Below are positions 34,470-43,221 of a DNA stretch of 64,000 nt, piece by piece. The stretch's first letter is position 1. Every line of letters begins with the position of its first letter. The notes beneath the pieces are model-generated. The model saw nothing but the letters and a program-made list of their open reading frames with translations, was not told the DNA's origin and made no database searches. The DNA lies in contig CP051187.1 of NCBI GenBank assembly GCA_038087035.1, positions 2,795,001 through 2,859,000 on the forward strand. Reading direction: 5' to 3'. Origin of the DNA: Gloeotrichia echinulata CP02. Its GTDB lineage: Bacteria > Cyanobacteriota > Cyanobacteriia > Cyanobacteriales > Nostocaceae. Position numbers and translations under genes: made by a program.

Positions 34470-35939
34470 ATGACTACCCATATAGAAATTCCCTTGCTTG
34501 GCAGAAAAATTCAGTATCCATTACGCTGGTTAATCGGGTTAATAGCAGCTGGTGGATTGGTTGTAGGTACTACTACTTATAACATTGTACAGCGGAGAAC
34601 CAACAACCAAAATATTACCCAATTAACTGTTCCCGTAGCCACGAAAAATGTTACCCTGCGGATTACCGCCAGTGGTAAAATAGTCCCAGTTCAAAGTGTA
34701 AATCTTAGTCCCAAAAACCCTGGAGTTTTAGGACAGTTGTATGTGGAACAAGGCGATCGCGTCCAGCAAGGTCAACTTATTGCACGCATGGATGTAGGCG
34801 ATATTCCAGCCAATATTCTCCAATCGGGCGCCAATTTAGCCCAAGCACAGGCACAGTTAGATGAAGCCCGTGCAGGGAGTCGTCCCCAAGAAATAGCCCA
34901 AGCTAAAGCCCGTCTAGCCCAAGTTCAGGCGCAGTTAGATGCAGCCAGTGCGGGGAATCGTGAACAGGAAATTGGACAAGCCCAAGCTCAGGTAGAATCG
35001 GCAAAGGCTCAGGTAAATCTGACCCAAGCACGGGTAAACCGCTATCGCGAATTAACACGTCAAGGCGCCACTGCTGTTGACCAACTGGAACAGTATATCA
35101 GTGAAGACCGCAGGGCAAAAGCTGGTTTAGAAGAAGCCCAAAAACGACTGTCACTGTTACAAAGTGGGACTCGCAGCGAAGAAATATCCGGGAAGGAAGC
35201 AGCTGTTACCGAAGCCCAAGCAGCATTAGTATTATTAGAAAATGGCACCCGTCCTGAAGAAATTGCTCAACGCCAAGCAGCGGTGAAAGCTGCTGAAGCT
35301 CAGTTAAAGGCGGTTCAAATCAAACTGGAAGATACAATTATTCGCGCTCCTTTTACGGGAATTGTTACCCAAAAATATGCGAATGTGGGCGCCTTTGTGA
35401 CTCCGACAACCTCAGCCTCAACTAGTGCTTCGGCTACTTCTAGTTCAATTGTCGCCGTAGCGCGGGGTTTAGAAGTCCTCGCTCAAGTCCCAGAAGCGGA
35501 TCTTGGTAGAATTAAACCGGGACAACAGGTGGAAATTACTGCAGATGCTTATCCCGACCAAGTTTTTAAGGGTCGCGTGCGCTTAATTGCTCCGGAAGCG
35601 GTGGTAGAACAAGGTGTGACATCCTTTCAGGTGCGGGTGGTGCTGAATACTGGGGTAGATAAACTGCGTTCTGGCTTAAATGTGGATCTGACTTTTTTAG
35701 GCGATCGCCTCAGTAATGCTTTAGTATTACCCACCGTGGCGATTGTCACCGAAAAAGGTAAAACTGGCGTTCTCATACCCGATGAAAACAATAAACCCCA
35801 ATTTCAAGAAGTCACCATAGGCGCACAAATCAAAGACCAAACCCAGGTTTTGACAGGAGTTAAACCAGGCGATCGCGTGTTTATTGACTTACCCAAAGAC
35901 TACAAACTGCAAAAGACGAAAGAAAAAAATAATCCATGA
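34470..35939 (+). CDS. Periplasmic adaptor (HlyD/MacA-type) of an ABC exporter
   Basis: Membrane-fusion protein of a tripartite efflux or secretion pump. One N-terminal membrane helix (LRWLIGLIAAGGLVVGTTTY), a lipoyl/biotinyl-like half-motif (GVLGQLYVEQGDRVQQGQLIARMD), a long helical hairpin with repeated ARLAQVQAQLDAA-type heptads (about residues 115-285), the second lipoyl half (DTIIRAPFTGIVTQKYANVGAFV), then the beta-barrel domain. The 489-aa length reflects an extended hairpin resembling DevB of heterocyst glycolipid export. The stop overlaps the permease start by 4 bp (ATGA). The substrate cannot be told from sequence. Confidence 0.9.
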   Translation: MTTHIEIPLLGRKIQYPLRWLIGLIAAGGLVVGTTTYNIVQRRTNNQNITQLTVPVATKNVTLRITASGKIVPVQSVNLSPKNPGVLGQLYVEQGDRVQQGQLIARMDVGDIPANILQSGANLAQAQAQLDEARAGSRPQEIAQAKARLAQVQAQLDAASAGNREQEIGQAQAQVESAKAQVNLTQARVNRYRELTRQGATAVDQLEQYISEDRRAKAGLEEAQKRLSLLQSGTRSEEISGKEAAVTEAQAALVLLENGTRPEEIAQRQAAVKAAEAQLKAVQIKLEDTIIRAPFTGIVTQKYANVGAFVTPTTSASTSASATSSSIVAVARGLEVLAQVPEADLGRIKPGQQVEITADAYPDQVFKGRVRLIAPEAVVEQGVTSFQVRVVLNTGVDKLRSGLNVDLTFLGDRLSNALVLPTVAIVTEKGKTGVLIPDENNKPQFQEVTIGAQIKDQTQVLTGVKPGDRVFIDLPKDYKLQKTKEKNNP

Positions 35940-37153
35940 ACTTCCTAGAAAGCCTGAATATGGCGGGAAAAACCCTGCTGTCAAATAAATTGCGTAGCGC
36001 CCTGACAATGCTGGGTATAGTTATTGGTAACGCCTCCGTCATTGCCATGATTGGGATTGGTGAAGGTGGGCAAAAGTACGTCAATAAACAGTTAGAGTCC
36101 CTAGGTCCAAACGTGCTGTTTGTCTTTCCAGGGAATCGAGAAACACAGCGGATTTCCAGAAATGTGCCGAAAACCTTGGTTTTAGAAGATGCCAATGCGA
36201 TCGCTACTCAAGTACCAACAATAGCATCTGTCACCGCCGAGTTGAACAGCAGACAGGTGGTAACTTATAGTAATAAAAATACCGATGTCAACATCATTGG
36301 TACAACTCCCAGCTTCTTGATAGTGCGTGACTTTGAAATTGCCAAAGGGCGATTTTTTACTGACATAGACATGAAGCGCAGCAACCAAGTTGTCGTGCTG
36401 GGTGCAAAATTAACAGAAAGACTGTTTGATAATACCAACCCCATCGGTCAACAGTTACGCATTAAAGATACCAGCTTTCAAATCATTGGCGTGCTGACAG
36501 CTAAAGGCTCAAACGTTGGTGTAGATTATGATGATGCGGCATTAATACCCGTGATGACAACAACTAACCGCATTGTCGGGCGCACTTCTCCCTATGGAAT
36601 AGAGTTAACTTATATTGCCGCCTCAGCCAAGAATGCAGATAGTGTGGATGCAGCAGAATTTCAAATTACCAACTTACTGCGACAACGCCATAAACTCATC
36701 GGTGAAGACGACTTTACCATCCGCACCCAAAAGGATGCTTTGCAAACCGTTGGTCAAATTGCCAGCGCCTTAACAATTATGTTAGCAGCGATCGCAGGTA
36801 TTTCCCTATTTGTCGGCGGCATTGGTATCATGAATATTATGCTCGTCTCCGTCACCGAACGCACCCAAGAAATCGGACTGCGGAAAGCTATCGGCGCTAC
36901 TGAGCAAGATATTTTACTACAGTTTATGATTGAAGCCGTGATTGTTTCCGCTGCAGGCGGCTTAGTTGGGACTGCAGTTGGTGTCGGCGGTATTATGCTG
37001 GTAGCAGCTTTCACACCCTTACAAGCAGGAATTTCTCCCATAGCAATTACAATGGCTGTTGGTATTTCTGGTGGTATTGGTTTATTCTTCGGCGTCGTTC
37101 CCGCCCGTCGTGCTGCTAAACTTGATCCAATTGTGGCGTTGAGAAGCGCGTAA
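35936..37153 (+). CDS. MacB-type ABC exporter permease
   Basis: FtsX/MacB-fold permease lacking the ATPase domain. First helix SALTMLGIVIGNASVIAMI, a periplasmic MacB_PCD domain (about residues 55-260), then the three C-terminal helices (ALTIMLAAIAGISLFVGGIGIMNIMLVS; QFMIEAVIVSAAGGLVGTAVG; ITMAVGISGGIGLFFGVVPA) with the conserved coupling motif RTQEIGLRKAIGATEQDI. 405 aa. Translationally coupled to the adaptor. The ATPase gene that belongs to it lies 690 bp downstream, beyond an enormous heptamer tract. Confidence 0.92.
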   Translation: MNFLESLNMAGKTLLSNKLRSALTMLGIVIGNASVIAMIGIGEGGQKYVNKQLESLGPNVLFVFPGNRETQRISRNVPKTLVLEDANAIATQVPTIASVTAELNSRQVVTYSNKNTDVNIIGTTPSFLIVRDFEIAKGRFFTDIDMKRSNQVVVLGAKLTERLFDNTNPIGQQLRIKDTSFQIIGVLTAKGSNVGVDYDDAALIPVMTTTNRIVGRTSPYGIELTYIAASAKNADSVDAAEFQITNLLRQRHKLIGEDDFTIRTQKDALQTVGQIASALTIMLAAIAGISLFVGGIGIMNIMLVSVTERTQEIGLRKAIGATEQDILLQFMIEAVIVSAAGGLVGTAVGVGGIMLVAAFTPLQAGISPIAITMAVGISGGIGLFFGVVPARRAAKLDPIVALRSA

Positions 37154-37173
37154 GACAAATGACAAATGACAAA

Positions 37174-37831
37174 GAGTAATGAGTAATGAGTAATGAGTAA
37201 TCAGTAATGAGTAATGAGTAATGAGTAATGAGTAATGAGTAATGAGTAATGAGTAATGAGTAATGAGTAATGAGTAATGAGTAATGAGTAATGAGTAATG
37301 AGTAATGAGTAATGAGTAATGAGTAATCAGTAATGAGTAATCAGTAATGAGTAATGAGTAATGAGTAATCAGTAATGAGTAATGAGTAATGAGTAATGAG
37401 TAATGAGTAATGACAAATGAGTAATGAGTAATGAGTAATGAGTAATGAGTAATGAGTAATGAGTAATGAGTAATGAGTAATGAGTAATGAGTAATGAGTA
37501 ATGAGTAATGAGTAATGAGTAATGAGTAATGAGTAATGAGTAATGAGTAATGAGTAATGAGTAATGAGTAATGAGTAATGAGTAATGAGTAATGAGTAAT
37601 GAGTAATGAGTAATGAGTAATGAGTAATGAGTAATGAGTAATGAGTAATGACAAATGAGTAATGAGTAATGAGTAATGAGTAATGAGTAATGAGTAATGA
37701 GTAATGAGTAATGAGTAATGAGTAATGAGTAATGAGTAATGAGTAATGAGTTATGAGTTATGAGTTATGAGTTATGAGTTATGAGTTATGAGTAATGAGT
37801 AATGAGTTATGAGTAATGAGTAATGAGTAAT
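37174..37831. repeat. 94-unit heptanucleotide tandem repeat (GAGTAAT)n
   Basis: The tract spans 658 bp, exactly 94 x 7, and stays in register throughout. Most units are GAGTAAT; variants are CAGTAAT (several near 37200 and 37325-37375), GACAAAT (near 37414 and 37649) and GAGTTAT (cluster near 37748-37790). Because 7 is not a multiple of 3 it reads as a 7-residue peptide repeat (YSLLITH-like) on the reverse strand; that frame is not a gene. It separates the permease from its ATPase, and the flanks are related TGACAAA units. Confidence 0.97.
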
Positions 37832-37843
37832 GACAAATAACCA

Positions 37844-38569
37844 ATGACAAATGACAACCCAGCAATCATTCGTTTAGAAAACATCTTTAAAATTTACGGA
37901 ATTGGTGAAATCGAAGTCAAAGCTTTGAATGATGTAAATTTGGTCATCAACGAAGGCGAATATTGTTCAATCATGGGACCATCTGGTTCAGGTAAATCTA
38001 CAGCCATGAATATTATCGGCTGTCTAGATCGTCCCACTGGGGGACATTATTATCTAGATAACCTCGATGTCGCCGAAATGGATGATAGCTCATTGGCACA
38101 TATTCGCAACAAAAAGCTAGGGTTTGTCTTCCAACAATTCCATTTATTACCCCAACTGACAGCCCTAGAAAATGTCATGCTGCCGATGGTGTATGCTAGT
38201 GTCAAACCTGCCGAAAGACGCGATCGCGCAACCGAAGCTTTGATCAAAGTAGGCTTAGAAAAGCGCCTGAACAACAAACCCACTCAATTATCAGGTGGAC
38301 AACAACAAAGAGTAGCGATCGCCCGTGCTATTGTCAACCGTCCGGTTGTTCTCCTCGCAGATGAACCCACCGGCGCCCTTGATTCCCGCACTACTCAAGA
38401 AGTATTAGATATCTTTGGTGAACTCAACACCAGCGGAATCACGGTAGTTATGGTAACTCACGAACCAGAAGTAGCGCGTCAAACCCAGCGCATCGTCTGG
38501 TTCCGCGATGGTGAAGTAGTGCATTCTAACCTCACCCCAGCGGATTTGAATCAGATGGCTGTGCTATAA
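37844..38569 (+). CDS. ABC exporter ATPase (MacB/LolD-type)
   Basis: Nucleotide-binding subunit pairing with the upstream permease. Walker A GPSGSGKSTAMNIIG, Q-loop VFQQFHLLPQLTALENVMLP, signature LSGGQQQRVAIARAI, Walker B VVLLADEPTGALD, H-loop VMVTHEPE. 241 aa. The chosen ATG at 37844 and the first codons (MTNDNPA) are themselves made of the TGACAAA heptamer that flanks the tandem tract, and no Shine-Dalgarno is visible, so its translation signal may be repeat-derived. Together adaptor, permease and ATPase form one export system. Confidence 0.92.
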   Translation: MTNDNPAIIRLENIFKIYGIGEIEVKALNDVNLVINEGEYCSIMGPSGSGKSTAMNIIGCLDRPTGGHYYLDNLDVAEMDDSSLAHIRNKKLGFVFQQFHLLPQLTALENVMLPMVYASVKPAERRDRATEALIKVGLEKRLNNKPTQLSGGQQQRVAIARAIVNRPVVLLADEPTGALDSRTTQEVLDIFGELNTSGITVVMVTHEPEVARQTQRIVWFRDGEVVHSNLTPADLNQMAVL

Positions 38570-38891
38570 TTTAAAGCCTGGGAACGCGATTTGCACATCA
38601 ATCAGTAAAGTCGGTCAAGAGTCAAGAGTCAAGAGTCAAGAGTCCATATTCACCTTGACCCTTGACCAAGCCAATTTTAAATTTTAGATTGTTTCGGTAC
38701 CTTGCAGGCTCCGCAGAATTTTAGATTTAATCCAAAATCCAAAATCCAAAATCGTTTGTCCCTTGTGGTCGGGGTCAATCCAAAATCCAAAACTTGTACT
38801 GAGCGTTCGCGCAGCGTCCCGCAGGGAAGTCGTTGGCGTAGGCCTCTCGCAGAGAAGTATCCAAAATCCAAAATCGGTTGACCCTTGGACG
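38570..38891. repeat. Repeat cluster after the ATPase gene
   Basis: GAGTCAA heptamers (38618-38645) then the second copy of the 27.56-kb dispersed repeat (about 38660-38885), here interrupted by the palindromic insert TGAGCGTTCGCGCAGCGTCC...GGCCTCTCGCAGAGAAGT. No gene. Confidence 0.65.
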
Positions 38892-39527
38892 TTAAAAACT
38901 TCTCAAAACACCCAACAATTCACTTGGTTGGTGAATCAAAAAATCAGGCTTTTGTTTAGCTAGTGCTTCAGGTGAATTAAAACCCCAATTTACAGCAATT
39001 ACCCTGATATTAGCTTTCTTCGATGATTCTACATCTCTGGTTTCATCTCCGACATAAATGACATCTTGGGGTTTGAGTTGCTTCTGTCTTAATACATTAT
39101 TAATGATCGTGGTTTTTCCAAAAATTGTTACTCCTGAATAGATAAATTCAAACAAGCTATCCAAATTATTGATTTTGAGAAATTCCGTCACATTCTCTTG
39201 AGAGTTAGACGTGATAATCCCTAATCTATAGCCTTCATTCTGGAGTTCTATTAAAGCTGCTTCAATTCCCGGAATCGGCTTAAATTCATGGATTTTGTTT
39301 TTCAATTCTGATTTAACTTTTTTCACCAGAAAAGGTATCTTAAAAACAGAGATACCTGAGTATTTAATAATCTCCCTGGCTGTTAAGTTTCTCAAGAGTG
39401 CGAGTTCCTGCGGGGTAATTTGTATAAAACCAAAATCTACAGCTAAACGATTAGCAATCACTACAAGAGCATCTACTGTATCTGCGATCGTGCCATCAAA
39501 ATCAAAAATAATTACTTTCTGGGTCAT
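38892..39527 (-). CDS. HAD-superfamily phosphatase (phosphoglycolate phosphatase-like)
   Basis: Haloacid-dehalogenase hydrolase. The nucleophile motif is IIFDFDGTIADTVDAL at the N-terminus, with a helical cap domain (GISVFKIPFLVKKVK), motif II LGIITSNSQENV, Lys in motif III (FGKTTIINNVL) and motif IV IYVGDETRDVESSKKANI. Substrate not certain. I start it at the ATG at 39527: 211 aa, beginning MTQKVIIFDFDG. Longer upstream frames only read through queG. It overlaps the 3' end of queG by 26 bp on the same strand, so the two are likely coupled. Confidence 0.88.
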   Translation of the reverse strand: MTQKVIIFDFDGTIADTVDALVVIANRLAVDFGFIQITPQELALLRNLTAREIIKYSGISVFKIPFLVKKVKSELKNKIHEFKPIPGIEAALIELQNEGYRLGIITSNSQENVTEFLKINNLDSLFEFIYSGVTIFGKTTIINNVLRQKQLKPQDVIYVGDETRDVESSKKANIRVIAVNWGFNSPEALAKQKPDFLIHQPSELLGVLRSF

Positions 39528-40476
39528 GCTTTCGCTTGGTTGCGTTAAGATTAGCACGGGCATTTCTTCGTAACATTTCTGGTTTAATCCGCCGCAAGGC
39601 TGATGCCGGAAATTGTTTATCCCACTCATCATCTGATATTTCTGCTAATTCTACCAGTTTGGGTGCAATATTCCCCGGATAAGGTAGAAATTCTACCACA
39701 TCGGTCGTCTGAGAAAAACGCTGATTCCACGGGCAAACATCTTGACATATATCGCAACCCGCAACCCAACCATGCAAATTGGCTGCGATTGTCTGGGGCA
39801 AATTTTCCGACCGATTTTCAATCGTATGATAAGCTATGCAACGATTTGCATCGACTACAAACGGACTGGTAATTGCACCTGTAGGACAAGCATTTATACA
39901 GCGAGTACATGTACCGCAATGTTCACCTGATGGGCGATCGCTCTCTAATTCGACATTGGTCAATACTTCTCCCAAAAACACCCATGAGCCGTATTCTCTA
40001 GTAATTACATTGCCGTTTTTGGCAATCCAACCAATACCTGCTCGTTGCGCCCACGCTTTATCCTGCACTGGACCTGTATCTGTATAATAACGCGCCTGAA
40101 CACTTTCATCAAGTGATGTGAGCCAGGTAGTCAGCGCTTTAAGTTTTTTGTGCATCACCTTGTGATAATCCCTTCCCCAGCCATAACGGGAAATTTTGGC
40201 GTATTCCTCGCCTTCGGGACGTTGATCTGGTGTGTAGTAATTGAGAGCTACACACACTAGCGATCGCACAGTTGGCATCACTAAACTAATATCTTGACGC
40301 TTCGGGTTAGCCATCCATTCCATATCGGCGTTAAAACCCTGCGCTATCCATGCTTGTAGCCTTTGGACTTCTATAGCATCCACCCCATCTACTGCAGCAA
40401 TCCCGACTTTATGAAATCCCAACTCATGGGCTTTTGCTCTTACCACATCGCTGCTTGTTATGCCACACTCATTCAT
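39502..40476 (-). CDS. queG: Epoxyqueuosine reductase
   Basis: Cobalamin- and Fe-S-dependent enzyme making queuosine in the wobble position of GUN-anticodon tRNAs. DUF1730 N-terminal domain (MANPKRQDISLVMPTVRSLVCVALNYYTP; GRDYHKVMHKKL), catalytic-region TDTGPVQDKAWAQRAGIGWIAKN, and two 4Fe-4S cluster motifs, CGTCTRCINACPTGAI and CDICQDVCPWN. 324 aa; the C-terminal HEAT-like region of longer homologues is absent, as is usual in this length class. First gene of a two-gene unit with the HAD phosphatase. A palindrome with TTGCCTAATAT arms sits just upstream (about 40494-40531). Confidence 0.94.
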   Translation of the reverse strand: MNECGITSSDVVRAKAHELGFHKVGIAAVDGVDAIEVQRLQAWIAQGFNADMEWMANPKRQDISLVMPTVRSLVCVALNYYTPDQRPEGEEYAKISRYGWGRDYHKVMHKKLKALTTWLTSLDESVQARYYTDTGPVQDKAWAQRAGIGWIAKNGNVITREYGSWVFLGEVLTNVELESDRPSGEHCGTCTRCINACPTGAITSPFVVDANRCIAYHTIENRSENLPQTIAANLHGWVAGCDICQDVCPWNQRFSQTTDVVEFLPYPGNIAPKLVELAEISDDEWDKQFPASALRRIKPEMLRRNARANLNATKRKHDPESNYF

Positions 40477-40633
40477 TTTCGTTATATAAACTTTGCCTAA
40501 TATGTGGCCTCTACATTATATATTAGGCAACCGATCCCTCTGTTCAATATTTTTTACTACACCTATATGTAAATATTATTTGCAATTTATTAAGAAATGA
40601 TGCAATATAGTCATTAAGAGGTAAAGCAACCCA

Positions 40634-40870
40634 GAGTCAGAAACCCCATGCCTAAAGGCAGGGGCTTGAAAAAGTCCCACATCTGACCAGACTAAGCCTT
40701 AAGTGGCTACGTTAGAGGCAAGCGTTAAATACCTACCGGGGGATGCGTAGCTAGTCCCTCGCTCTAGAACTGAACGATTAAACAGGCTTAACGGGGTTAA
40801 ACCAGTGTCGTTTGGATAGTTACCGACCTCTAACATTGTCGAAGCTCACATCACCCCGCAAGGGAGGCTC
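40634..40870 (+). ncRNA. Orphan HEARO/omega RNA scaffold without an adjacent iscB
   Basis: Shares with the RNA region upstream of iscB (43222-43526, reverse strand) the 5' start GAGTCA, a stem closed by ...GGGGCTTG, then AA(G/A)AGTCC, a following TGACC, and near the 3' end AACATTGTC and ACATCACCC with GCAAGGGAGG (40848-40866). Order and spacing agree. No IscB frame follows: after about 40 bases comes other DNA and then the carotenoid protein gene. A guide, if made, would be the bases just before 40634. This is either a trans-acting RNA usable by the nearby IscB or the scar of a deleted element. Confidence 0.7.
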
Positions 40871-41095
40871 AATTCAGCAAAACATTATGCGTACAGGGTT
40901 GTAAAGTTTGAAACGGTAACTGTCCCGTTGAAAGTACAAAACAAAGGTACACCGAATGCAGCAACCCCCGTATAATGTGACTGCGATTGAAATCGCCTCC
41001 GCCTTACCCCCATGCATGAATGCAGGGGCTTCCACGGCGCGTTCGCGTAGCGTCACGAAGTGAGGACTTTGGTGACAAGCCTCCCACTGATTCAC
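40870..41095 (+). mobile_element. Remainder of the orphan omega-RNA element, with end-like hairpin
   Basis: From the RNA 3' end to the carotenoid protein leader there is no gene. It contains a CCCC...GGGG hairpin at about 41009-41029 (CCCCCATGCATGAATGCAGG), resembling an IS end, then a copy of the dispersed GTTCGCGTAGCGTCACGAAG repeat. Probably the 3' part of a short non-autonomous element whose 5' part is the RNA. Confidence 0.4.
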
Positions 41096-41127
41096 AGCGT
41101 AACCATTAAATCAACTGTGGTGCTATT

Positions 41128-41649
41128 ATGACCTTCACTTCTGATTCCGCTTCAACCCGCTTTTCTAACGCATTCAACTACAACACCCAAGCTGGTGATG
41201 CTGTTGCTTCTACAACTGCTGTATTTAAGAGTCTTAGCGTAGATGACCAGCTCGCAGTCCTTTGGTATGCATACACCGAAATGGGACGCTCCATCACCCC
41301 AGCTGCTACAGGCGCAGCTCGTTTACAATTTGCAGAAGGTTTATTAACTCAAATTAAACAGATGTCTCACGCACAGCAGTTAGAAGTCATGCGCGACCTA
41401 GCTGCTAAAAGAAATACTGCAATTTCCCGCGCTTATGGGATACTTACTACCAATACCAAGCTGGCTTTCTGGTATGAATTATCAGAATTAATGGTTCAAG
41501 GCCTTGTTGTGCCCGTACCAGTAGGCTATCAACTCTCTCGTGATGGCTTTCAAGTACTCGAAGCACTCAAAGAACTAGACTTTGGTCAACAAATTACAGT
41601 TCTCCGCAAAATAGCAGCTGACATGGGTGTTGATCCTTTAGCAGAATAA
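41128..41649 (+). CDS. Helical carotenoid protein (OCP N-terminal-domain homologue)
   Basis: All-helical carotenoid-binding protein, paralogue of the N-terminal domain of orange carotenoid protein, acting in photoprotection (singlet-oxygen quenching or, for the HCP4 clade, quenching of phycobilisomes). Residues equivalent to the OCP carotenoid contacts are present: Trp46 and Tyr49 in LWYAYTEMG, Trp115 in LAFWYEL; Arg160 in ITVLRKIAADMG matches the OCP inter-domain Arg155. 173 aa, with no C-terminal domain fused. A CTDH gene lies 2 kb downstream on the same strand, the arrangement I recall for HCP4 in Anabaena, but here an IscB element separates them. Its leader abuts the orphan RNA element. 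Confidence 0.93.
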   Translation: MTFTSDSASTRFSNAFNYNTQAGDAVASTTAVFKSLSVDDQLAVLWYAYTEMGRSITPAATGAARLQFAEGLLTQIKQMSHAQQLEVMRDLAAKRNTAISRAYGILTTNTKLAFWYELSELMVQGLVVPVPVGYQLSRDGFQVLEALKELDFGQQITVLRKIAADMGVDPLAE

Positions 41650-41708
41650 AACATTCCCAATTACCAATTAGGGGACTGACAATTAAAAAAAGCTCGAATT
41701 TGTTTTGT

Positions 41709-41768
41709 AGGGTGCGTCAGTCAGAGAAAATCTAAAAATAGGAAGACATTACTGCTACTGACGCACCC
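41709..41768. repeat. Short element with GGGTGCGTCAGT inverted ends
   Basis: GGGTGCGTCAGT at 41710-41721 pairs with ACTGACGCACCC at 41757-41768, with a 35-nt interior lacking coding sense. GACGCACCCTAC also occurs near 6095. It lies between the carotenoid protein stop and the IscB right end. Confidence 0.6.
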
Positions 41769-41937
41769 AACTGACTATATCTTGCCAACCTCAACTAGAC
41801 TGTCAGGAGTCCCCCACTGTATTCTGTACTCAGAATCAGTGGCGCTCGGAATGGCAGGGGAATTGTGAAACATCTTCTGTCTGCTTTTTTGCTTTAGCAA
41901 AAACAAGGCAGAAGATAGTTGAACAATTCCCAAGTAT

Positions 41938-43221
41938 TTATATGCTGTATGCATAGCCATCTTTTTTATGTACTGTTTTGCAAAATCTTTGACTGATTCC
42001 AGTAATCCTTCCTTCCTTAGCAAATATATCAAAACTACCTGTTTTACGAGTAGCTAATTTGCCAATATAATTTCCTACTTTTTTTCCTGTAGTTACAACT
42101 GCTTTCACAATATCACCAGTAGTGAAACCAAAATGGAATTTTACTCTTGAACAATGTTTTGAAGGAAATCCAAATTTATCAGGTCTACATGATTGTCTAG
42201 AACCATGTCCCATAGCTTTGACTAACAAAGGTTTTATTCCTTTTATTTTTAGTATTGGTGTTGATTTCCCAACACATGCACTATCAATCCAGTGAGTTTT
42301 TTCTAATCCTTGTTGATTTCTATTGAATTTAGTTAACCCACCTGAACCTGTTTCTACAAGCAATCCTGTTTCTTGTAAAGCCCTGAATAACGCCCAACGA
42401 GTTGTGTTTACTGCTGCTGCATCAGTTAATGGTCTTTTTACTTGAGCTAAGATTTTTGCTAACTTAACTGGGTCTTTATTGAGGAAATCTTTAATGTCTT
42501 TAGTTCCTTTTTTTAGATTACATTTTTCGCAACTAAGCGTCAAATTTGTGATGGAATTACTTCCACCTTTAGCTCTCGGATGAATATGTTCAACCTGAAA
42601 AGGAACATCTTTTACATCACAATAAGCACATTGCCTACCCCACTTTTCGAGAAGGTACTCTCTTGTTTCATATCCCTCTAATGTTCCTTGCTGATATTCC
42701 TCTCCTTTTATATCTGGATTGTTCATTAGTTGCATGTCAAATCTAACTAGCTCTTGGCTAATTGATTCTATTTTTGCAAGTTTTTGAAACTTAGCAACCC
42801 ACGTTTTAATATTCTCAATCCGGCTTTGTAAACTTGGAGATAACCATCCTTCTTTCCTTGTTCTATTTAGGAATCTTGGTTGACGATATCTAGTTTTTCT
42901 AGCGCGTCTTCCTCTTCTTAATTGTCTTCGAGATGTTAAAGATTCTCGAATTACAAAACCTCTATGCTGTAATTCAGCAGCAAAAACAACTTCACCATTT
43001 ACATCATTAACTAATGTCATCCCTGTAAATTTTGCACCAGGGTCAAGCTTTAATCGTAGTGGTTGAACTTCTGAATCTGGATAAGATTCTTTCAGGATGA
43101 TTGTGAATGGAAATCTTCTAAAAATAGCTGCTTTCTTGTTTCGTAATAATTGCCTAGCTTGTGCTGAATGAATGGGGTCTAATTGTCGTTTATCTGTATC
43201 TAGAACAAATACTTTGGACAT
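41938..43221 (-). CDS. iscB: IscB, omega-RNA-guided HNH/RuvC nuclease
   Basis: Transposon-encoded ancestor of Cas9, 427 aa. N-terminal PLMP-type region (FVLDTDKRQLDPIHSAQARQ), RuvC-I with Asp60 (LKLDPGAKFTG), Arg-rich bridge helix (RRQLRRGRRARKTRYRQPRF, residues 98-117), RuvC-II with Glu157 (SISQELVRFDMQ), an HNH domain with zinc cysteines C198, C201, C231, C234 and catalytic-region VEHIHPRAKGGS (His212), RuvC-III THWIDSACVG (His310, Asp313), and a C-terminal target-interaction domain. All catalytic residues are present, so it is IscB and not the HNH-less IsrB. Start ATG at 43221 directly follows the RNA element. Confidence 0.93.
   Translation of the reverse strand: MSKVFVLDTDKRQLDPIHSAQARQLLRNKKAAIFRRFPFTIILKESYPDSEVQPLRLKLDPGAKFTGMTLVNDVNGEVVFAAELQHRGFVIRESLTSRRQLRRGRRARKTRYRQPRFLNRTRKEGWLSPSLQSRIENIKTWVAKFQKLAKIESISQELVRFDMQLMNNPDIKGEEYQQGTLEGYETREYLLEKWGRQCAYCDVKDVPFQVEHIHPRAKGGSNSITNLTLSCEKCNLKKGTKDIKDFLNKDPVKLAKILAQVKRPLTDAAAVNTTRWALFRALQETGLLVETGSGGLTKFNRNQQGLEKTHWIDSACVGKSTPILKIKGIKPLLVKAMGHGSRQSCRPDKFGFPSKHCSRVKFHFGFTTGDIVKAVVTTGKKVGNYIGKLATRKTGSFDIFAKEGRITGISQRFCKTVHKKDGYAYSI

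Noticed and set aside
37082..37654. 190-residue reverse-strand frame made of SLLITHY repeats
   Set aside because: It is only the translation of the 7-bp tandem tract; no start context, and composition is dictated by the repeat.
37174..37831. CRISPR-like array
   Set aside because: Units are 7 bp with no spacers; this is a simple tandem repeat. No cas genes in the window.
41775..42032. Reverse frame of 85 codons at the iscB 3' end
   Set aside because: Overlaps iscB out of frame and reads through the right-end hairpins.
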